From NCBI GenBank assembly GCA_944372345.1, contig CALVYT010000005.1, positions 1 to 64,000 of the forward strand: a stretch of 64,000 nucleotides of DNA. Reading direction: 5' to 3'. Position 1 is the first letter of the stretch. Every line of letters begins with the position of its first letter. The position numbers were made by a program, and so were the translations under genes. The notes beneath the pieces were generated by a model. It searched no databases and was not told where the DNA came from. It was given only the letters and a program-made list of their open reading frames with translations. This DNA comes from an uncultured Clostridia bacterium. GTDB lineage: Bacteria > Bacillota > Clostridia > Christensenellales > Pumilibacteraceae. This document shows positions 1-8,583 of this stretch, one piece after another.

Positions 1-340
1 GCACACTATGCCCCACCGCAAGGCGGTCCTGGCGGACGGCGGTCCTTGCGGACGGCAAATGACAGACTGACGATTGAACAGGCATTGTCCGTACCGCAAG
101 CGCACACTATGCCCCACCGCAAGGCGGTCCTGGCGGACGGCGGTCCTGGCGGACGGCGGGGTGACGAAACCGGCGATTGAACAAGCATTGTCCGTACCGC
201 AAAGCTCACACTTCGCCCCACCGCAAGGTGGCCCCGCCGCAAGGCGGTCCTGGCGGACGGCGGAGTGAACAGACTGACGATTGAACAAGCATTGTCCGTA
301 CCGCAGGCGCACACTACGCCCGCCGCAAGGTGCGCAACCT
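1..340. repeat. Tandem array of a ~103-bp intergenic repeat (about 3.3 copies)
   Basis: Units begin with GCACACTATGCCCCACCGCA-like sequence at 1, 102, 204 and 309, so the period is 101-105 bp. Each unit holds short GGCGGTCCTGGCGGAC runs and ends with a GATTGAACAAGCATTGTCCGTACCGCA-like stretch (shown in part: CATTGTCCGTACCGCA). The first unit has the extra GCGGACGGCAAATGAC segment that recurs in the repeat block at 9469-9531; a diverged copy lies at 59243-59330. The array is cut by the window edge. Open frames across it are low-complexity and have no ribosome binding site, so I call no gene here. Confidence 0.85.
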
Positions 341-350
341 CCCTATGCGC

Positions 351-379
351 TTGACGGGCGGGTGAATTTGGGATATAAT
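351..379 (+). promoter_or_regulatory. Sigma-A promoter of the PflX-like gene
   Basis: TTGACG (351-356), 17-bp spacer, TATAAT (374-379). Only six bases separate the -10 box from the ATG at 386, so transcription should start at or next to the start codon (leaderless). Confidence 0.8.
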
Positions 380-385
380 ACGGAT

Positions 386-1282
386 ATGCATCGGGAGTAT
401 GAAAACTGCGTTCTGTGTCCGCGCGGGTGCGGAGCGGACAGAACGTCGGGCAGGGGGTATTGCGGCGCGGGCGCGGAAACGACCGTAGCGCGGGCAATGC
501 CGCACTTCTGGGAAGAGCCGTGCATAAGCGGCAGCCGCGGCAGCGGAGCGATCTTCTTTTCGGGCTGTAACCTGCGCTGTTCGTACTGCCAGAACCGCGA
601 CATATCTTTCGCCGTCAGGGGCGAACGAATGACGGATCGCGGGCTTGCCGACGTAATGCTCGGTCTGCAGGCACGCGGCGTACATAATATCGATCTCGTC
701 ACGGCGACTCCGTACCTGCCTGCGGTCATCGCCGCGCTCGGCATAGCGAAAGCGCGGGGACTGCATATCCCCGTCGTGTACAATACGGGCGGGTACGAGA
801 GCGAAGCCGCCGTGCGCGCGCTCGCGCAGTACGTCGACGTGTGGCTGCCCGACCTCAAATACGCGTCGCCGCGGCTCGCCGCTGAATATTCGCGCGCGGA
901 GGATTATCCCGAAACGGCGTTTGCCGCGATCTCGCTGATGACGGAGCTTGCGGGTGCGCCGACATACGACGCCGACGGAATAATGACGCGCGGCACGATC
1001 GTGCGCCACCTCGTGCTCCCGGGGCACAGGGACGACTCGAAAGAGGTCGTGCGGCGTATAGCGTCGTTGGGTACGGACCGCGTCGTGCTGTCGCTTATGC
1101 GGCAATATACGCCCGAGTTCGCGGGCGAGGGCTGCGACCTGACAAGGCGGGTCACGTCGTTCGAGTATAACGCCGTGCTCGGCGAAGCTATGCGGTTGGG
1201 GCTGCGCGGCTATTTCCAGTCGGCGGAGTCCGCCACATCGGCATATACCCCCGACTTCGGCGGAACGGGAACGAACGAATAA
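386..1282 (+). CDS. pflX: Radical SAM protein, PflX-type (COG1313)
   Basis: A 298-residue radical SAM protein of the PflX group, annotated in the family as a pyruvate formate-lyase-activating-like enzyme; the true substrate is not known. The N-terminus has a cysteine set C8, C11, C15, C26 in a LCPRGCG...GYCGAG context, followed by HFWEEPCISG and the cluster-binding CX3CX2C motif C61/C65/C68 in SGCNLRCSYCQN, all diagnostic of the group. I start at ATG 386: upstream in-frame codons run into the tandem repeat and precede the promoter -10 box. There is no ribosome binding site, consistent with a leaderless mRNA. It stands alone, 36 bp before the PEBP gene, which has its own Shine-Dalgarno. Confidence 0.88.
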   Translation: MHREYENCVLCPRGCGADRTSGRGYCGAGAETTVARAMPHFWEEPCISGSRGSGAIFFSGCNLRCSYCQNRDISFAVRGERMTDRGLADVMLGLQARGVHNIDLVTATPYLPAVIAALGIAKARGLHIPVVYNTGGYESEAAVRALAQYVDVWLPDLKYASPRLAAEYSRAEDYPETAFAAISLMTELAGAPTYDADGIMTRGTIVRHLVLPGHRDDSKEVVRRIASLGTDRVVLSLMRQYTPEFAGEGCDLTRRVTSFEYNAVLGEAMRLGLRGYFQSAESATSAYTPDFGGTGTNE

Positions 1283-1318
1283 ATTTCAAGCGCGGCAACG
1301 CGCGCAAGGGAGGAAAAT

Positions 1319-1831
1319 ATGAATATCAGAATACCGCTTGATAACGGATACCTGCCCGACGAGTACGGAAAATACGCGCCGGAGCGCTTCAAGCTCGACG
1401 GGAATCCCGTGGTCAGTTTTCCGTTTTCGATAGAGGACGCGCCCGCGGGAACGCGGTCGTTCGCGCTGACAGTTATCGACTACGACTCCACGCCGGTGTG
1501 CGGCTTTCCGTGGATACATTGGATAATGTGCGACCTTTCGGGCGAGTCGCGCGGACTGCCCGAGAACGCGTCCGCGAGCGGCGCGGGCGGCATAGTGCAG
1601 GGGCGCAACAGCAGCGCGTCGCGCTTCGTCGGCGAGCGCGATCCCCGCGTGTTCTGTCGCTACTGCGGTCCGATGCCGCCGGATAAGGACCACGAATACA
1701 CCGTCACGCTGTACGCTCTCGACGTGCCGTCGACGGGGCTGAAAGAGGGTTTCTTCCTCTCCGACCTTCTCCGCGCGATGAAAGGGCATATCCTCGGATC
1801 CGCGTCCGCCGGCGTCATGTCGAGGAAATGA
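1319..1831 (+). CDS. YbhB/YbcL family PEBP (Raf kinase inhibitor-like) protein
   Basis: A 170-residue phosphatidylethanolamine-binding-protein fold. The two ligand-pocket signatures are visible: a DYDSTP...WIHWI stretch near residues 53-70 and YCGPMPPDKDHEYTVTLYAL near 119-138. Bacterial members are small soluble proteins of unclear physiological ligand. The start ATG 1319 follows GGGAGG with good spacing. It probably shares a transcript with the PflX-like gene 36 bp upstream. A clear intrinsic terminator follows at 1923. Confidence 0.85.
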   Translation: MNIRIPLDNGYLPDEYGKYAPERFKLDGNPVVSFPFSIEDAPAGTRSFALTVIDYDSTPVCGFPWIHWIMCDLSGESRGLPENASASGAGGIVQGRNSSASRFVGERDPRVFCRYCGPMPPDKDHEYTVTLYALDVPSTGLKEGFFLSDLLRAMKGHILGSASAGVMSRK

Positions 1832-1922
1832 TCCCCGCGCTTTCGTAAACAGACAGACCCGCGGCTTTACGCCGCATATCTTCGTAAATGTTCCGCGGCT
1901 TTTGCCGCGTATCACGGCTGCC

Positions 1923-1953
1923 GCCGCATACATCGCGTATGCGGCGTTTTTCT
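1923..1953 (+). terminator. Intrinsic terminator after the PEBP gene
   Basis: Nine-bp perfect stem GCCGCATAC (1923-1931) / GTATGCGGC (1937-1945), 5-nt loop, then a T-rich tract. A smaller GC hairpin lies just before it near 1896-1911. Confidence 0.75.
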
Positions 1954-1984
1954 TGCCGCCTTTTTGTCATAACGGGTGCTTTTC

Positions 1985-2014
1985 GCATAATACGACATTT
2001 TCCGTGGCAAGATA
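1985..2014 (+). promoter_or_regulatory. Weak forespore (sigma-G-like) promoter candidate for gerA
   Basis: GCATA (1985-1989), 18-bp spacer, CAAGATA (2008-2014), resembling the sigma-G pattern GNATA/CATNNTA with one mismatch. No good sigma-A promoter is visible. The start codon follows after 7 nt. Speculative. Confidence 0.3.
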
Positions 2015-2021
2015 TGCGTAT

Positions 2022-3452
2022 ATGGAAAGAGCGGAAAGACTGCTGGATAAAATGGCGGCGCGATCGCTTTACGTCCGCACGGATTTCGAGGCGGGCGGCA
2101 GGCGCGGCTGTCTGCTCGCGACGACGGATCTGTCCGACCATAACGCGCTGCTCGAATGTCTGCGCGCTCTGCGGGAAGCGGGGAAGAAGATAACGGGGTA
2201 CGACGTTTTGCAGACGAAAGTGCTGACTACGTTCGAGCGCACGTTCGTAGAAACCGAGGAGGAGGCTCTCGGGTATCTGCTCTCGGGCGACGGACTGATC
2301 TTCCTCGACGGCGAGCCGGGCTGTATCCGCCTTGCCGTGCGCAAATACGAAACGCGCGCCGTTTCCGAGCCGCCGACGGAGGGTATAGTCAAGGGACCGA
2401 GAGAGGGGTTCGTGGAGAATATCAAGACCAATCTGTCTATGATAGAGCGCAAGCTGCGCACTCCCGACCTGAAAGTGGAGCGGCTGAAAATAGGCAGACG
2501 GACGATGACGGACGCCGCGATAGTCAGCATACGCGGCGTGGCGGATCCGCGCGTAGAGGAGGAGATAAAGCGGCGGCTCGGCGAGATAGATACGGACGGG
2601 ATCATCGATTCGCAGTACTTGCAGTCATATCTCGAACCGCGGCGTTATTCCGTGTTCAATCAGTCGGGGACGTGCGAAAAGCCGGACATAGTCGCCGCAA
2701 AACTGCTCGAAGGCAGAGTGGCGGTATTGTGCGACGGCACGCCGATAGTCATCACGTTGCCGTATGTGTTTTTTGAGGACGTGCAGTCGAGCGAGGACTA
2801 TTACGAGCGTTCGACCTACGCGACGTTCGTCAGGATCATCCGAATGATCTCGCTGGCGATAGGTCTGCTGCTGCCGGGAGCGTTCGTTGCGCTCGAGATA
2901 TATCACTTTTCCGTACTTCCTCTCAGACTGCTGCTGACCGTCATAAACGCGACGAAGGGCGTGCCGTTTCCGCCGCTCGCGGAGATACTGTTCGTGATGT
3001 TCCTGTTTGAGATCATACGCGAAGCGGGCGTGCGTATGCCTCAGGCGATGGGGCTGGCGATGAGCATAGTGGGCGCGCTCGTGCTCGGCGAAACGGCGGT
3101 CAAGGCGGGAATGATAGGCTCTCCCGCCGTGATGATAGTCGCGCTGTCGTCCATCTGCACCTACACCGTGCCGAACGCCGCGGGGTCGAGCACGGTGCTG
3201 CGGCTGCTGTTTACCGTCGCGGGAGGTCTGCTCGGGCTTTACGGAATGCTCGTCGCCGTGACCGCCGCGCTGCTCTACGTCTTTTCGCTGGACAGTTACG
3301 GCGCGCCGTTCGCGTCGCCGTTCGCGCCTCATATAGGCACGGACGGGCAGGACGGGCTGCTCAAAGCCCCCGCGGCGGATATGATGAAGCGGCCGCGCGG
3401 CATACCCAACGTCAATGCGACGCGGCAGAGGAGGAAAAATTGGACAGAGTGA
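2022..3452 (+). CDS. gerAA: Spore germination receptor subunit A (GerAA/GerKA family)
   Basis: A 476-residue GerA-family subunit of a nutrient germinant receptor in the spore inner membrane. The N-terminal half is the soluble GerA domain with the typical VEGPREGF-like segment (here VKGPREGFVENIKTNLSMIERKL, residues ~122-145, given in part) and a central FEDVQSSEDYY turn. The C-terminal part, roughly 280-450, holds four to five membrane segments with the family's VNATKGVPFPP-like loop. It is the first gene of gerA-B-C; its stop overlaps the gerAB start by 13 bases. I chose ATG 2022; no Shine-Dalgarno precedes it. Confidence 0.9.
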   Translation: MERAERLLDKMAARSLYVRTDFEAGGRRGCLLATTDLSDHNALLECLRALREAGKKITGYDVLQTKVLTTFERTFVETEEEALGYLLSGDGLIFLDGEPGCIRLAVRKYETRAVSEPPTEGIVKGPREGFVENIKTNLSMIERKLRTPDLKVERLKIGRRTMTDAAIVSIRGVADPRVEEEIKRRLGEIDTDGIIDSQYLQSYLEPRRYSVFNQSGTCEKPDIVAAKLLEGRVAVLCDGTPIVITLPYVFFEDVQSSEDYYERSTYATFVRIIRMISLAIGLLLPGAFVALEIYHFSVLPLRLLLTVINATKGVPFPPLAEILFVMFLFEIIREAGVRMPQAMGLAMSIVGALVLGETAVKAGMIGSPAVMIVALSSICTYTVPNAAGSSTVLRLLFTVAGGLLGLYGMLVAVTAALLYVFSLDSYGAPFASPFAPHIGTDGQDGLLKAPAADMMKRPRGIPNVNATRQRRKNWTE

Positions 3453-4552
3453 GCCTGCGGCAGTTCATACTGCTGACGTTTCTGATAGGCATGGCGATGA
3501 AGATGTTCAACCTGCCGGTGCTTATGCTGAGATTGTGCGGCAGAGACGCTTTTTCCGTGCTTATTGTCGAACTCGTCATAGATCTCGCGCTTCTCGCGCT
3601 CGTAGTCGCGGTAGTCTCGTCGAGCGGCGGGCTGGGATTCTATGAACTCCTCGCGGCGTCGTTCGGCAATGTATTCGCCAAAGCGGTCGCCGCCGTGAGC
3701 GGCGCGTTCTGGCTGATCAAGCTGTACTTTATGCTTGTGGACGTGCGCCTGTTCTTTTCCAACACGGTGTTTCCGTCGTCCGTGGGCGCGCTGCACCTGC
3801 TGCCGCTGATCGTCGTACTCGCGTATTTCGCGTCGCGGCCGCTGTCTTCGGCGGGGCGGCTGGGCGAGATATTCGCGCCGCTCGCCGCGGCGGGAATGAT
3901 ACTGCTCGGACTGCTGACGTTTCCGCACGTCGACTTCGGCGGACTGCGCCCCCAGCTTGCGGACGGAGCGGCGAATCTCGGAAAGGGACTTGTTTCGCTG
4001 CCGATGTGGTTCGGGGATTTTACGCTGCTGCTGACGGCGACGGGCAAGGCGGACGGCGGCAGGAAACTCGCGTTTTCGATGATAGCCGCCGTCGTGTCGT
4101 TCGCCGCGCTGACGCTGTTCAGCGCCGTGCTGTTCGCCTCTTACGGGGACATGCCAGACCTTCTGACGTACGGGCACAGCATAAGCAGCATAGCGCAGTA
4201 CGACGTAGGCAGTTTCAGGTTCGGGCGGTTCGACCTCGTCGTGTTCTGTATGTGGCTGAGCGCGGTGTTCCTCTCCGCGGGTATGATCGCCGCGTTCTTT
4301 TCGCGGAGCATGGCGTATCTGTTCGGCGGCAGAGCGGGCGCGGTCGTATCGGCGGCGGGAGGCGTCGCTCTGCTGGCGGCGATGGCGCTGTCCGTCAATC
4401 TCAATCTCGCGACGGAAGCGGCGATGAAATACTTTGCACTGTCCGCGGCGATCGTGCAGTACGGACTGCCGGTGCTCGGCGCGGCGGCGTGTGCCGTTAA
4501 GGCGGCAAGGAGGAAAAGAGGTGAAAAAACCGGACGCAAAGACCGTAAATAG
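3440..4552 (+). CDS. gerAB: Spore germination receptor subunit B (GerAB, permease-like)
   Basis: A 370-residue integral membrane protein of the GerAB/endospore germination permease family (APC superfamily), which carries the germinant-binding site in known receptors. About ten hydrophobic segments span the whole chain, starting with LRQFILLTFLIGMAMKMF. The start is a TTG at 3440 with a strong GGAGG just upstream; it lies inside the 3' end of gerAA. The 3' end overlaps gerAC by 32 bases, so the three subunits are translationally coupled. Confidence 0.9.
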   Translation: MDRVSLRQFILLTFLIGMAMKMFNLPVLMLRLCGRDAFSVLIVELVIDLALLALVVAVVSSSGGLGFYELLAASFGNVFAKAVAAVSGAFWLIKLYFMLVDVRLFFSNTVFPSSVGALHLLPLIVVLAYFASRPLSSAGRLGEIFAPLAAAGMILLGLLTFPHVDFGGLRPQLADGAANLGKGLVSLPMWFGDFTLLLTATGKADGGRKLAFSMIAAVVSFAALTLFSAVLFASYGDMPDLLTYGHSISSIAQYDVGSFRFGRFDLVVFCMWLSAVFLSAGMIAAFFSRSMAYLFGGRAGAVVSAAGGVALLAAMALSVNLNLATEAAMKYFALSAAIVQYGLPVLGAAACAVKAARRKRGEKTGRKDRK

Positions 4553-5687
4553 ACTTATCTCCGCTGCGTTCGTCGCGCTGTTTGCGCTGCTCGCGCTCAC
4601 TCCGCTCGTGCCGGAAGCGGAAGTCGGTTCGCGCATGATGATATCCGCTCTCGGCATAGACAGCTCCGGCGGAGTCGTGACGCTCACCGCGGAAACGGCG
4701 GGCGGGAGCGGGTCGGAGACCGTGCGCGGCGAGGGTGCGCGCGTGACGGACGCGTTGCAGGATATGAACGAACGGTACGGCAGAAAAGCCGAGCTCGGGC
4801 ATTGCGGCGCGATAGTTATGGGCGGCGGTATGGCGGCGGAGGATACGGCGTTCGCGCTGATGTCGCTGCTGTCCGAAGCGGCGATCGGAGCGGGCTGCGC
4901 CGTTGTGTCGGCGGAGGGCAGCGCGGAGGAGTTCGTGTGCGCCGCGGTCAGGCTCGGCGAGGAGAGCGGCGACGGCGTCACGTCGTATATAGGTTTCGCG
5001 GATTCGTCGTCGTCCGTGCCCGTGCCTACCGCGCTGACCGCGCTCGCGGACTTGAAGAGCAAGTCGGGCGCGACCGCTCTGCCCGTGTTCGCGGCGGAAA
5101 AGAAGCAAGGGGAAACGGCGGACAAGGATTCGCAGAACTCCGGTTCGGACGACGGCGGGCAGAGCTCGGGCAAAAGCGGCGGCGAAACGGAGCTGATCCC
5201 GCCGCGCGTTGCCCGGGTAGTGGGCGGGACGGTGTTCGATCTGTCGGAGGACGCTACCGTGGGGCTTATGCTGTTCTCTCCGCGCGCGCTCGGCGGGCTG
5301 ATAGACGCGGTGTGGCGTTACGGCGGAGAGGAGTATCTGTTGCAGGGCGAGATAGGCGGCAAGGACTGCGGCATAACCGTTTCGGCGGACGGCGGACTCC
5401 GCGTCACTATGAAAGCGGACGTCACTATGCGCTTTAAGGATCGTTTTATCGTCATAGAGCGCGCGGGCGGGGAGAACGTACTGTCCGAACTGACGGATAC
5501 GCTGAACGCCGCTTTTACCGAAACGCTGACGCGCTGCGCGCTTGCCGCGGCGGAGAGCGCGCGCATTGAGGATTTCCTCGGTTTGCGCACGGAGTTCTAC
5601 CGCTCGCACCCGCGCGAGTATAAGGAAACGAACGGCGATCTGTCGTCGGCGGTGACGGAAACGGAGATAAAGGTCGAGGTATACTGA
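4521..5687 (+). CDS. gerAC: Ger(x)C family spore germination protein (GerAC), without lipobox
   Basis: A 388-residue GerAC-type subunit, third gene of the receptor operon. GerAC proteins are normally lipoproteins on the outer face of the spore inner membrane. Here the N-terminus has a hydrophobic segment (FVALFALLALTPLVP) but no cysteine that could be lipidated, so it may stay as a signal anchor. The family pattern after the signal (MMISALGIDSSGG) and the conserved central domain VGGTVFDL...VTMKADVTMRF are present. A low-complexity Gly/Ser/Asp/Lys linker sits around residues 195-225. The start is GTG 4521 with AGGAGG 8 nt upstream, inside gerAB. Confidence 0.82.
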   Translation: MKKPDAKTVNRLISAAFVALFALLALTPLVPEAEVGSRMMISALGIDSSGGVVTLTAETAGGSGSETVRGEGARVTDALQDMNERYGRKAELGHCGAIVMGGGMAAEDTAFALMSLLSEAAIGAGCAVVSAEGSAEEFVCAAVRLGEESGDGVTSYIGFADSSSSVPVPTALTALADLKSKSGATALPVFAAEKKQGETADKDSQNSGSDDGGQSSGKSGGETELIPPRVARVVGGTVFDLSEDATVGLMLFSPRALGGLIDAVWRYGGEEYLLQGEIGGKDCGITVSADGGLRVTMKADVTMRFKDRFIVIERAGGENVLSELTDTLNAAFTETLTRCALAAAESARIEDFLGLRTEFYRSHPREYKETNGDLSSAVTETEIKVEVY

Positions 5688-5728
5688 ACCGCGCTCGACG
5701 GAGTTCGGCACGCTTCGGCAATATCCGC

Positions 5729-5758
5729 TTAAAATATCCGCGTCGGATATGGTATCAT
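5729..5758 (+). promoter_or_regulatory. Candidate promoter of spoIIE
   Basis: TTAAAA (5729-5734), 18-bp spacer, TATCAT (5753-5758). The -10 lies 7 nt before ATG 5766, again leaving no room for a ribosome binding site. I see no clear Spo0A box. Confidence 0.45.
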
Positions 5759-5765
5759 CCGTGTG

Positions 5766-7985
5766 ATGAACAGACGACGGATAATGAAAACGATCGCCGT
5801 CCACGCGCTGACGTTCGCGTTTCTGCTCGCGGGCGCGTGCGCGGAAATGCTGACGGTGCGACCGTTCGGCTACGGACTGCACCTCGCGGTGCTTCTTGCA
5901 GGGGGCAATCCGCTTGCGTCGGCGTACTATCTCGCCGCGTCGGCGATAGCTTCGTTCGACCTGCTTTCGTTCGCGCTCGCGGCGGGGACCGCCGTAGCGG
6001 GGGCTGCGGCGGGGTTCGTGATCTCGGCTTGCCGCAGGATAAAACGCAAACGGCTGTGGCGCTTCGTCGTACACCTGACGTTGCAGCCGCCGCTGTGCTT
6101 CGTTCTCGTGTATTTTACGGGCGGCACTGTGCTCGCGTCCCTTCTGACCGTTTTTCTCGGCACCGCGGCGGGCGTGCTCGCGTCGTTCGCCGTACCGCTG
6201 CTTGCGGGCAGGGATCTGCTGTCGCCCAACAGTATGCAGTGCGCGGGCGCGGGGGTCATATGCGTGATAGCGTTCGCTGGGCTGGGCAGAGCGGAGATCT
6301 GCGGCTATCCCGCGGCGTATACCGTGTTCGCGCTGCTGACGCTGCTTGCGTGCAAGTGCCGCTCGCCCGAAACGGGACTGCTGCTGGGCGCGCTCGCCGC
6401 GCTCGGCTGTTCGCTGTCCGAGCGGGACTCGCTCGCGTTCGTCCCGCTCGCGCTCGCCGCGCTCGCGTGCAGGGCTTTCGCGCGCGGAGCAAGACCGATC
6501 CCCGCAGCGGCTCTCGCGCTCGGCTGGGCGGGAGGCGCGTATTTCTTCTTTCCCGTCCCGCCCGATCCGCTGCTGCCCGCGTCCGTCTGCGCGGGCTGTC
6601 TGCTGTTCCTGCTCGTGCCCGGGCGGGCAGTGCGCGCGCTTGCCGCGTATTTCCGTTCGGCAGGCAGTCTTTCGGACATAGCCGCGGCTTCGGGCATGGG
6701 CAGACTGCTTCCCGAACGGCTGGTCAACGCGGGAGAGGCGATCGGGGAAATGAGCGCGCTTTTGTCGTCGGGCGGCAGAGAGGCGTATGCCGCCGACCGC
6801 ATAGGCGACGCGCTCGTCGGGGTGTGTTCGTCCTGCCGCAGAAAGGAGATATGCGGTATGACGGAGGATCTGCGCAGGCTTTCGGCGGACTACGCTTCGG
6901 GCGGGAGCGCGCTGAAAAGCGCGGTGCTCGGCGAACCGTGCGTGAGCGGCGGCAGGCTGCTCAAACTCGCGGGGGACGTTATGCGCGAGGTGCGCGGCAG
7001 AGCGGAAGCCGCGGAGCGGGAAAAGCGCAACGCCGAAAGCTACGCCCGCAGGCTGGACAGTCTGCGGCGGCTCATAGGGAGAATGGCGGACGAGCTTGCC
7101 GCCGACTACCGTTTTGACGCGGCTTTGTCCGAAAAACTGCGTCGCGACCTGCCCGAAACGGGCATGGCTTGCGGCGGGTGTCTGGTGACCGCTGCGCGCC
7201 GCGGTATCGCGCTCATCCCGCGTTCGGAAAGCGCGGAAAACGCCGAACGCTGCATAGGGCGGGTGCTCGGCAGTGTGAGAGTGGAACGCATCGACGACGT
7301 GACTCCGACGTGGCAGGCGGCGGCGTTTGCGCCCGCGCCGTCGCTCGGGGTGATATACGCCTGTGCGAGCAAACCCAAAGACGGCAATGTAGTCAGCGGC
7401 GACGGATATTCCGTGACGGGTACGGGCAGCCGTGCCGTCATATCGCTGTGCGACGGGAGCGGAAGCGGCAGGGGCGCTTCGCGGCTGACGCAGACGGCGC
7501 TGTCGCTCATCGAAAACGAATACCGCGCGGGTTTCGATGCGGGCGAATGCGTTGATTCCGTCAATTCCTTTCTCGCTTCGCGCCCGGGCGAGGAGTTCGG
7601 AGCAATGGACGTAGTGTCAGTCGATCTCGAAACGGGCGAGGCGGACGTGATCAAAGCGGGTTCTCCGCCCACTCTCGTGTTCCGCGGCGATACGGTGACG
7701 GTCATCGGCGGGTCGTCGCTGCCCGTAGGGGCGCTGGAAACTGCGTCGTATTCGCTGGACAGGCGGCGGCTGGAAGCGGGGGATTACATAATCATGGCTA
7801 CGGACGGCGTGACGGACGTGCTGCGCGACCTTCCCGCCGCAGCTGCGGCGGCTCTCGGACCGAACGTGCGCAAAACGGCGGAGAGCATACTTGCCGCAGC
7901 GGAAAAGGCGGGACCCTGCCGCGACGATATGAGCGTGCTCGTCGTCCGTATCATTCCCGCGGAGAGCGCGGCGCAAAACGGTTGA
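5766..7985 (+). CDS. spoIIE: Stage II sporulation protein E (membrane-bound PP2C phosphatase)
   Basis: A 739-residue SpoIIE, the phosphatase that dephosphorylates the anti-anti-sigma factor SpoIIAA at the sporulation septum and so activates sigma-F. The first ~300 residues contain about ten membrane segments, then a coiled/helical linker (about 400-450 is rich in Arg/Glu), then the PPM-type phosphatase domain from about residue 535: the metal-binding Asp is in ISLCDGSGSGRGA (~563) and the C-terminal pair in CRDDMSVLVV (~720). GTG 5763 directly precedes ATG 5766; I use the ATG. It follows gerAC by 78 bp with its own promoter. Confidence 0.92.
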   Translation: MNRRRIMKTIAVHALTFAFLLAGACAEMLTVRPFGYGLHLAVLLAGGNPLASAYYLAASAIASFDLLSFALAAGTAVAGAAAGFVISACRRIKRKRLWRFVVHLTLQPPLCFVLVYFTGGTVLASLLTVFLGTAAGVLASFAVPLLAGRDLLSPNSMQCAGAGVICVIAFAGLGRAEICGYPAAYTVFALLTLLACKCRSPETGLLLGALAALGCSLSERDSLAFVPLALAALACRAFARGARPIPAAALALGWAGGAYFFFPVPPDPLLPASVCAGCLLFLLVPGRAVRALAAYFRSAGSLSDIAAASGMGRLLPERLVNAGEAIGEMSALLSSGGREAYAADRIGDALVGVCSSCRRKEICGMTEDLRRLSADYASGGSALKSAVLGEPCVSGGRLLKLAGDVMREVRGRAEAAEREKRNAESYARRLDSLRRLIGRMADELAADYRFDAALSEKLRRDLPETGMACGGCLVTAARRGIALIPRSESAENAERCIGRVLGSVRVERIDDVTPTWQAAAFAPAPSLGVIYACASKPKDGNVVSGDGYSVTGTGSRAVISLCDGSGSGRGASRLTQTALSLIENEYRAGFDAGECVDSVNSFLASRPGEEFGAMDVVSVDLETGEADVIKAGSPPTLVFRGDTVTVIGGSSLPVGALETASYSLDRRRLEAGDYIIMATDGVTDVLRDLPAAAAAALGPNVRKTAESILAAAEKAGPCRDDMSVLVVRIIPAESAAQNG

Positions 7986-8010
7986 TTTTATTTTCCGTCG
8001 GTGGTATCAT
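7982..8010 (+). promoter_or_regulatory. Sigma-A promoter of the histidine phosphatase-trmL pair
   Basis: TTGATT (7982-7987), 17 bp, TATCAT (8005-8010). The -35 box overlaps the spoIIE stop codon. A GGAGACGG ribosome binding site follows before ATG 8032. Confidence 0.65.
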
Positions 8011-8031
8011 ATTCGCGTAACGGAGACGGAT

Positions 8032-8583
8032 ATGGTAACTCTGATGATTGTAAGACACGCGAAAACGCCCTGGAACCTCTCGGGGCGCATACAGGGCAGG
8101 AGCGACATTCCGCTCGCGCCCGAGAGCGAGCGGCTCACCCGTGAGGCGGGGAAGGATCTGCCGCGCCCCGACGCCGCGTTCTGTTCGCCGCTTGTCCGCG
8201 CGCGGCGCACCGCCGAACTGCTGCTCGAAGGCAGCGGTGTGACTGCGACGGCGGACGCGCGTCTGACGGAGCGGGACTTCGGCGAGCTGGAAGGCAGGAC
8301 GTATGCCGAACTCGGTATGCCCGATCATACCGAACTGTTCTACGCTCTCGGCAGCGCAAAGGGCGCGGAGAGCAGCGAGGATATATTCGCGCGCGTGCGG
8401 TCGTTCCTCACGGACGTCGCGGCGACGTGCGACGGCAAACGCGTGCTCGTCGTTTCCCACGGCGTGTGCATATCCTACCTTATGTACGCGCTCACGCACG
8501 ACGAATGGGATCCGTCCGACTATACTCTCGAATACATAAAAAATCTCGACGTCGCCGTGCGCCGTTTCGGAGGCGGAGTATGA
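8032..8583 (+). CDS. Histidine phosphatase family protein (phosphoglycerate mutase-like)
   Basis: A 183-residue two-histidine phosphatase. The phosphohistidine motif is MIVRHAKTPWN (RHG replaced by RHA, residues 7-9), the catalytic acid region is LTERDFGELEGRTY (~80-95), and the second histidine is in VLVVSHGVCISYL (~140). Such proteins include phosphoserine, cobalamin and broad-specificity phosphatases; the substrate cannot be read from sequence. GGAG precedes ATG 8032. It overlaps trmL by ATGA and probably forms a two-gene operon. Confidence 0.85.
   Translation: MVTLMIVRHAKTPWNLSGRIQGRSDIPLAPESERLTREAGKDLPRPDAAFCSPLVRARRTAELLLEGSGVTATADARLTERDFGELEGRTYAELGMPDHTELFYALGSAKGAESSEDIFARVRSFLTDVAATCDGKRVLVVSHGVCISYLMYALTHDEWDPSDYTLEYIKNLDVAVRRFGGGV

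Noticed and set aside
1-340. Tandem 103-bp units considered as a CRISPR array
   Set aside because: The whole unit is repeated with no variable spacers, and single copies occur in other gaps; no cas genes are near.
3329-5173. Minus-strand open frame of about 600 codons opposite gerAB-gerAC
   Set aside because: Low-complexity antisense translation with no initiation signal; the gerA operon explains the region.
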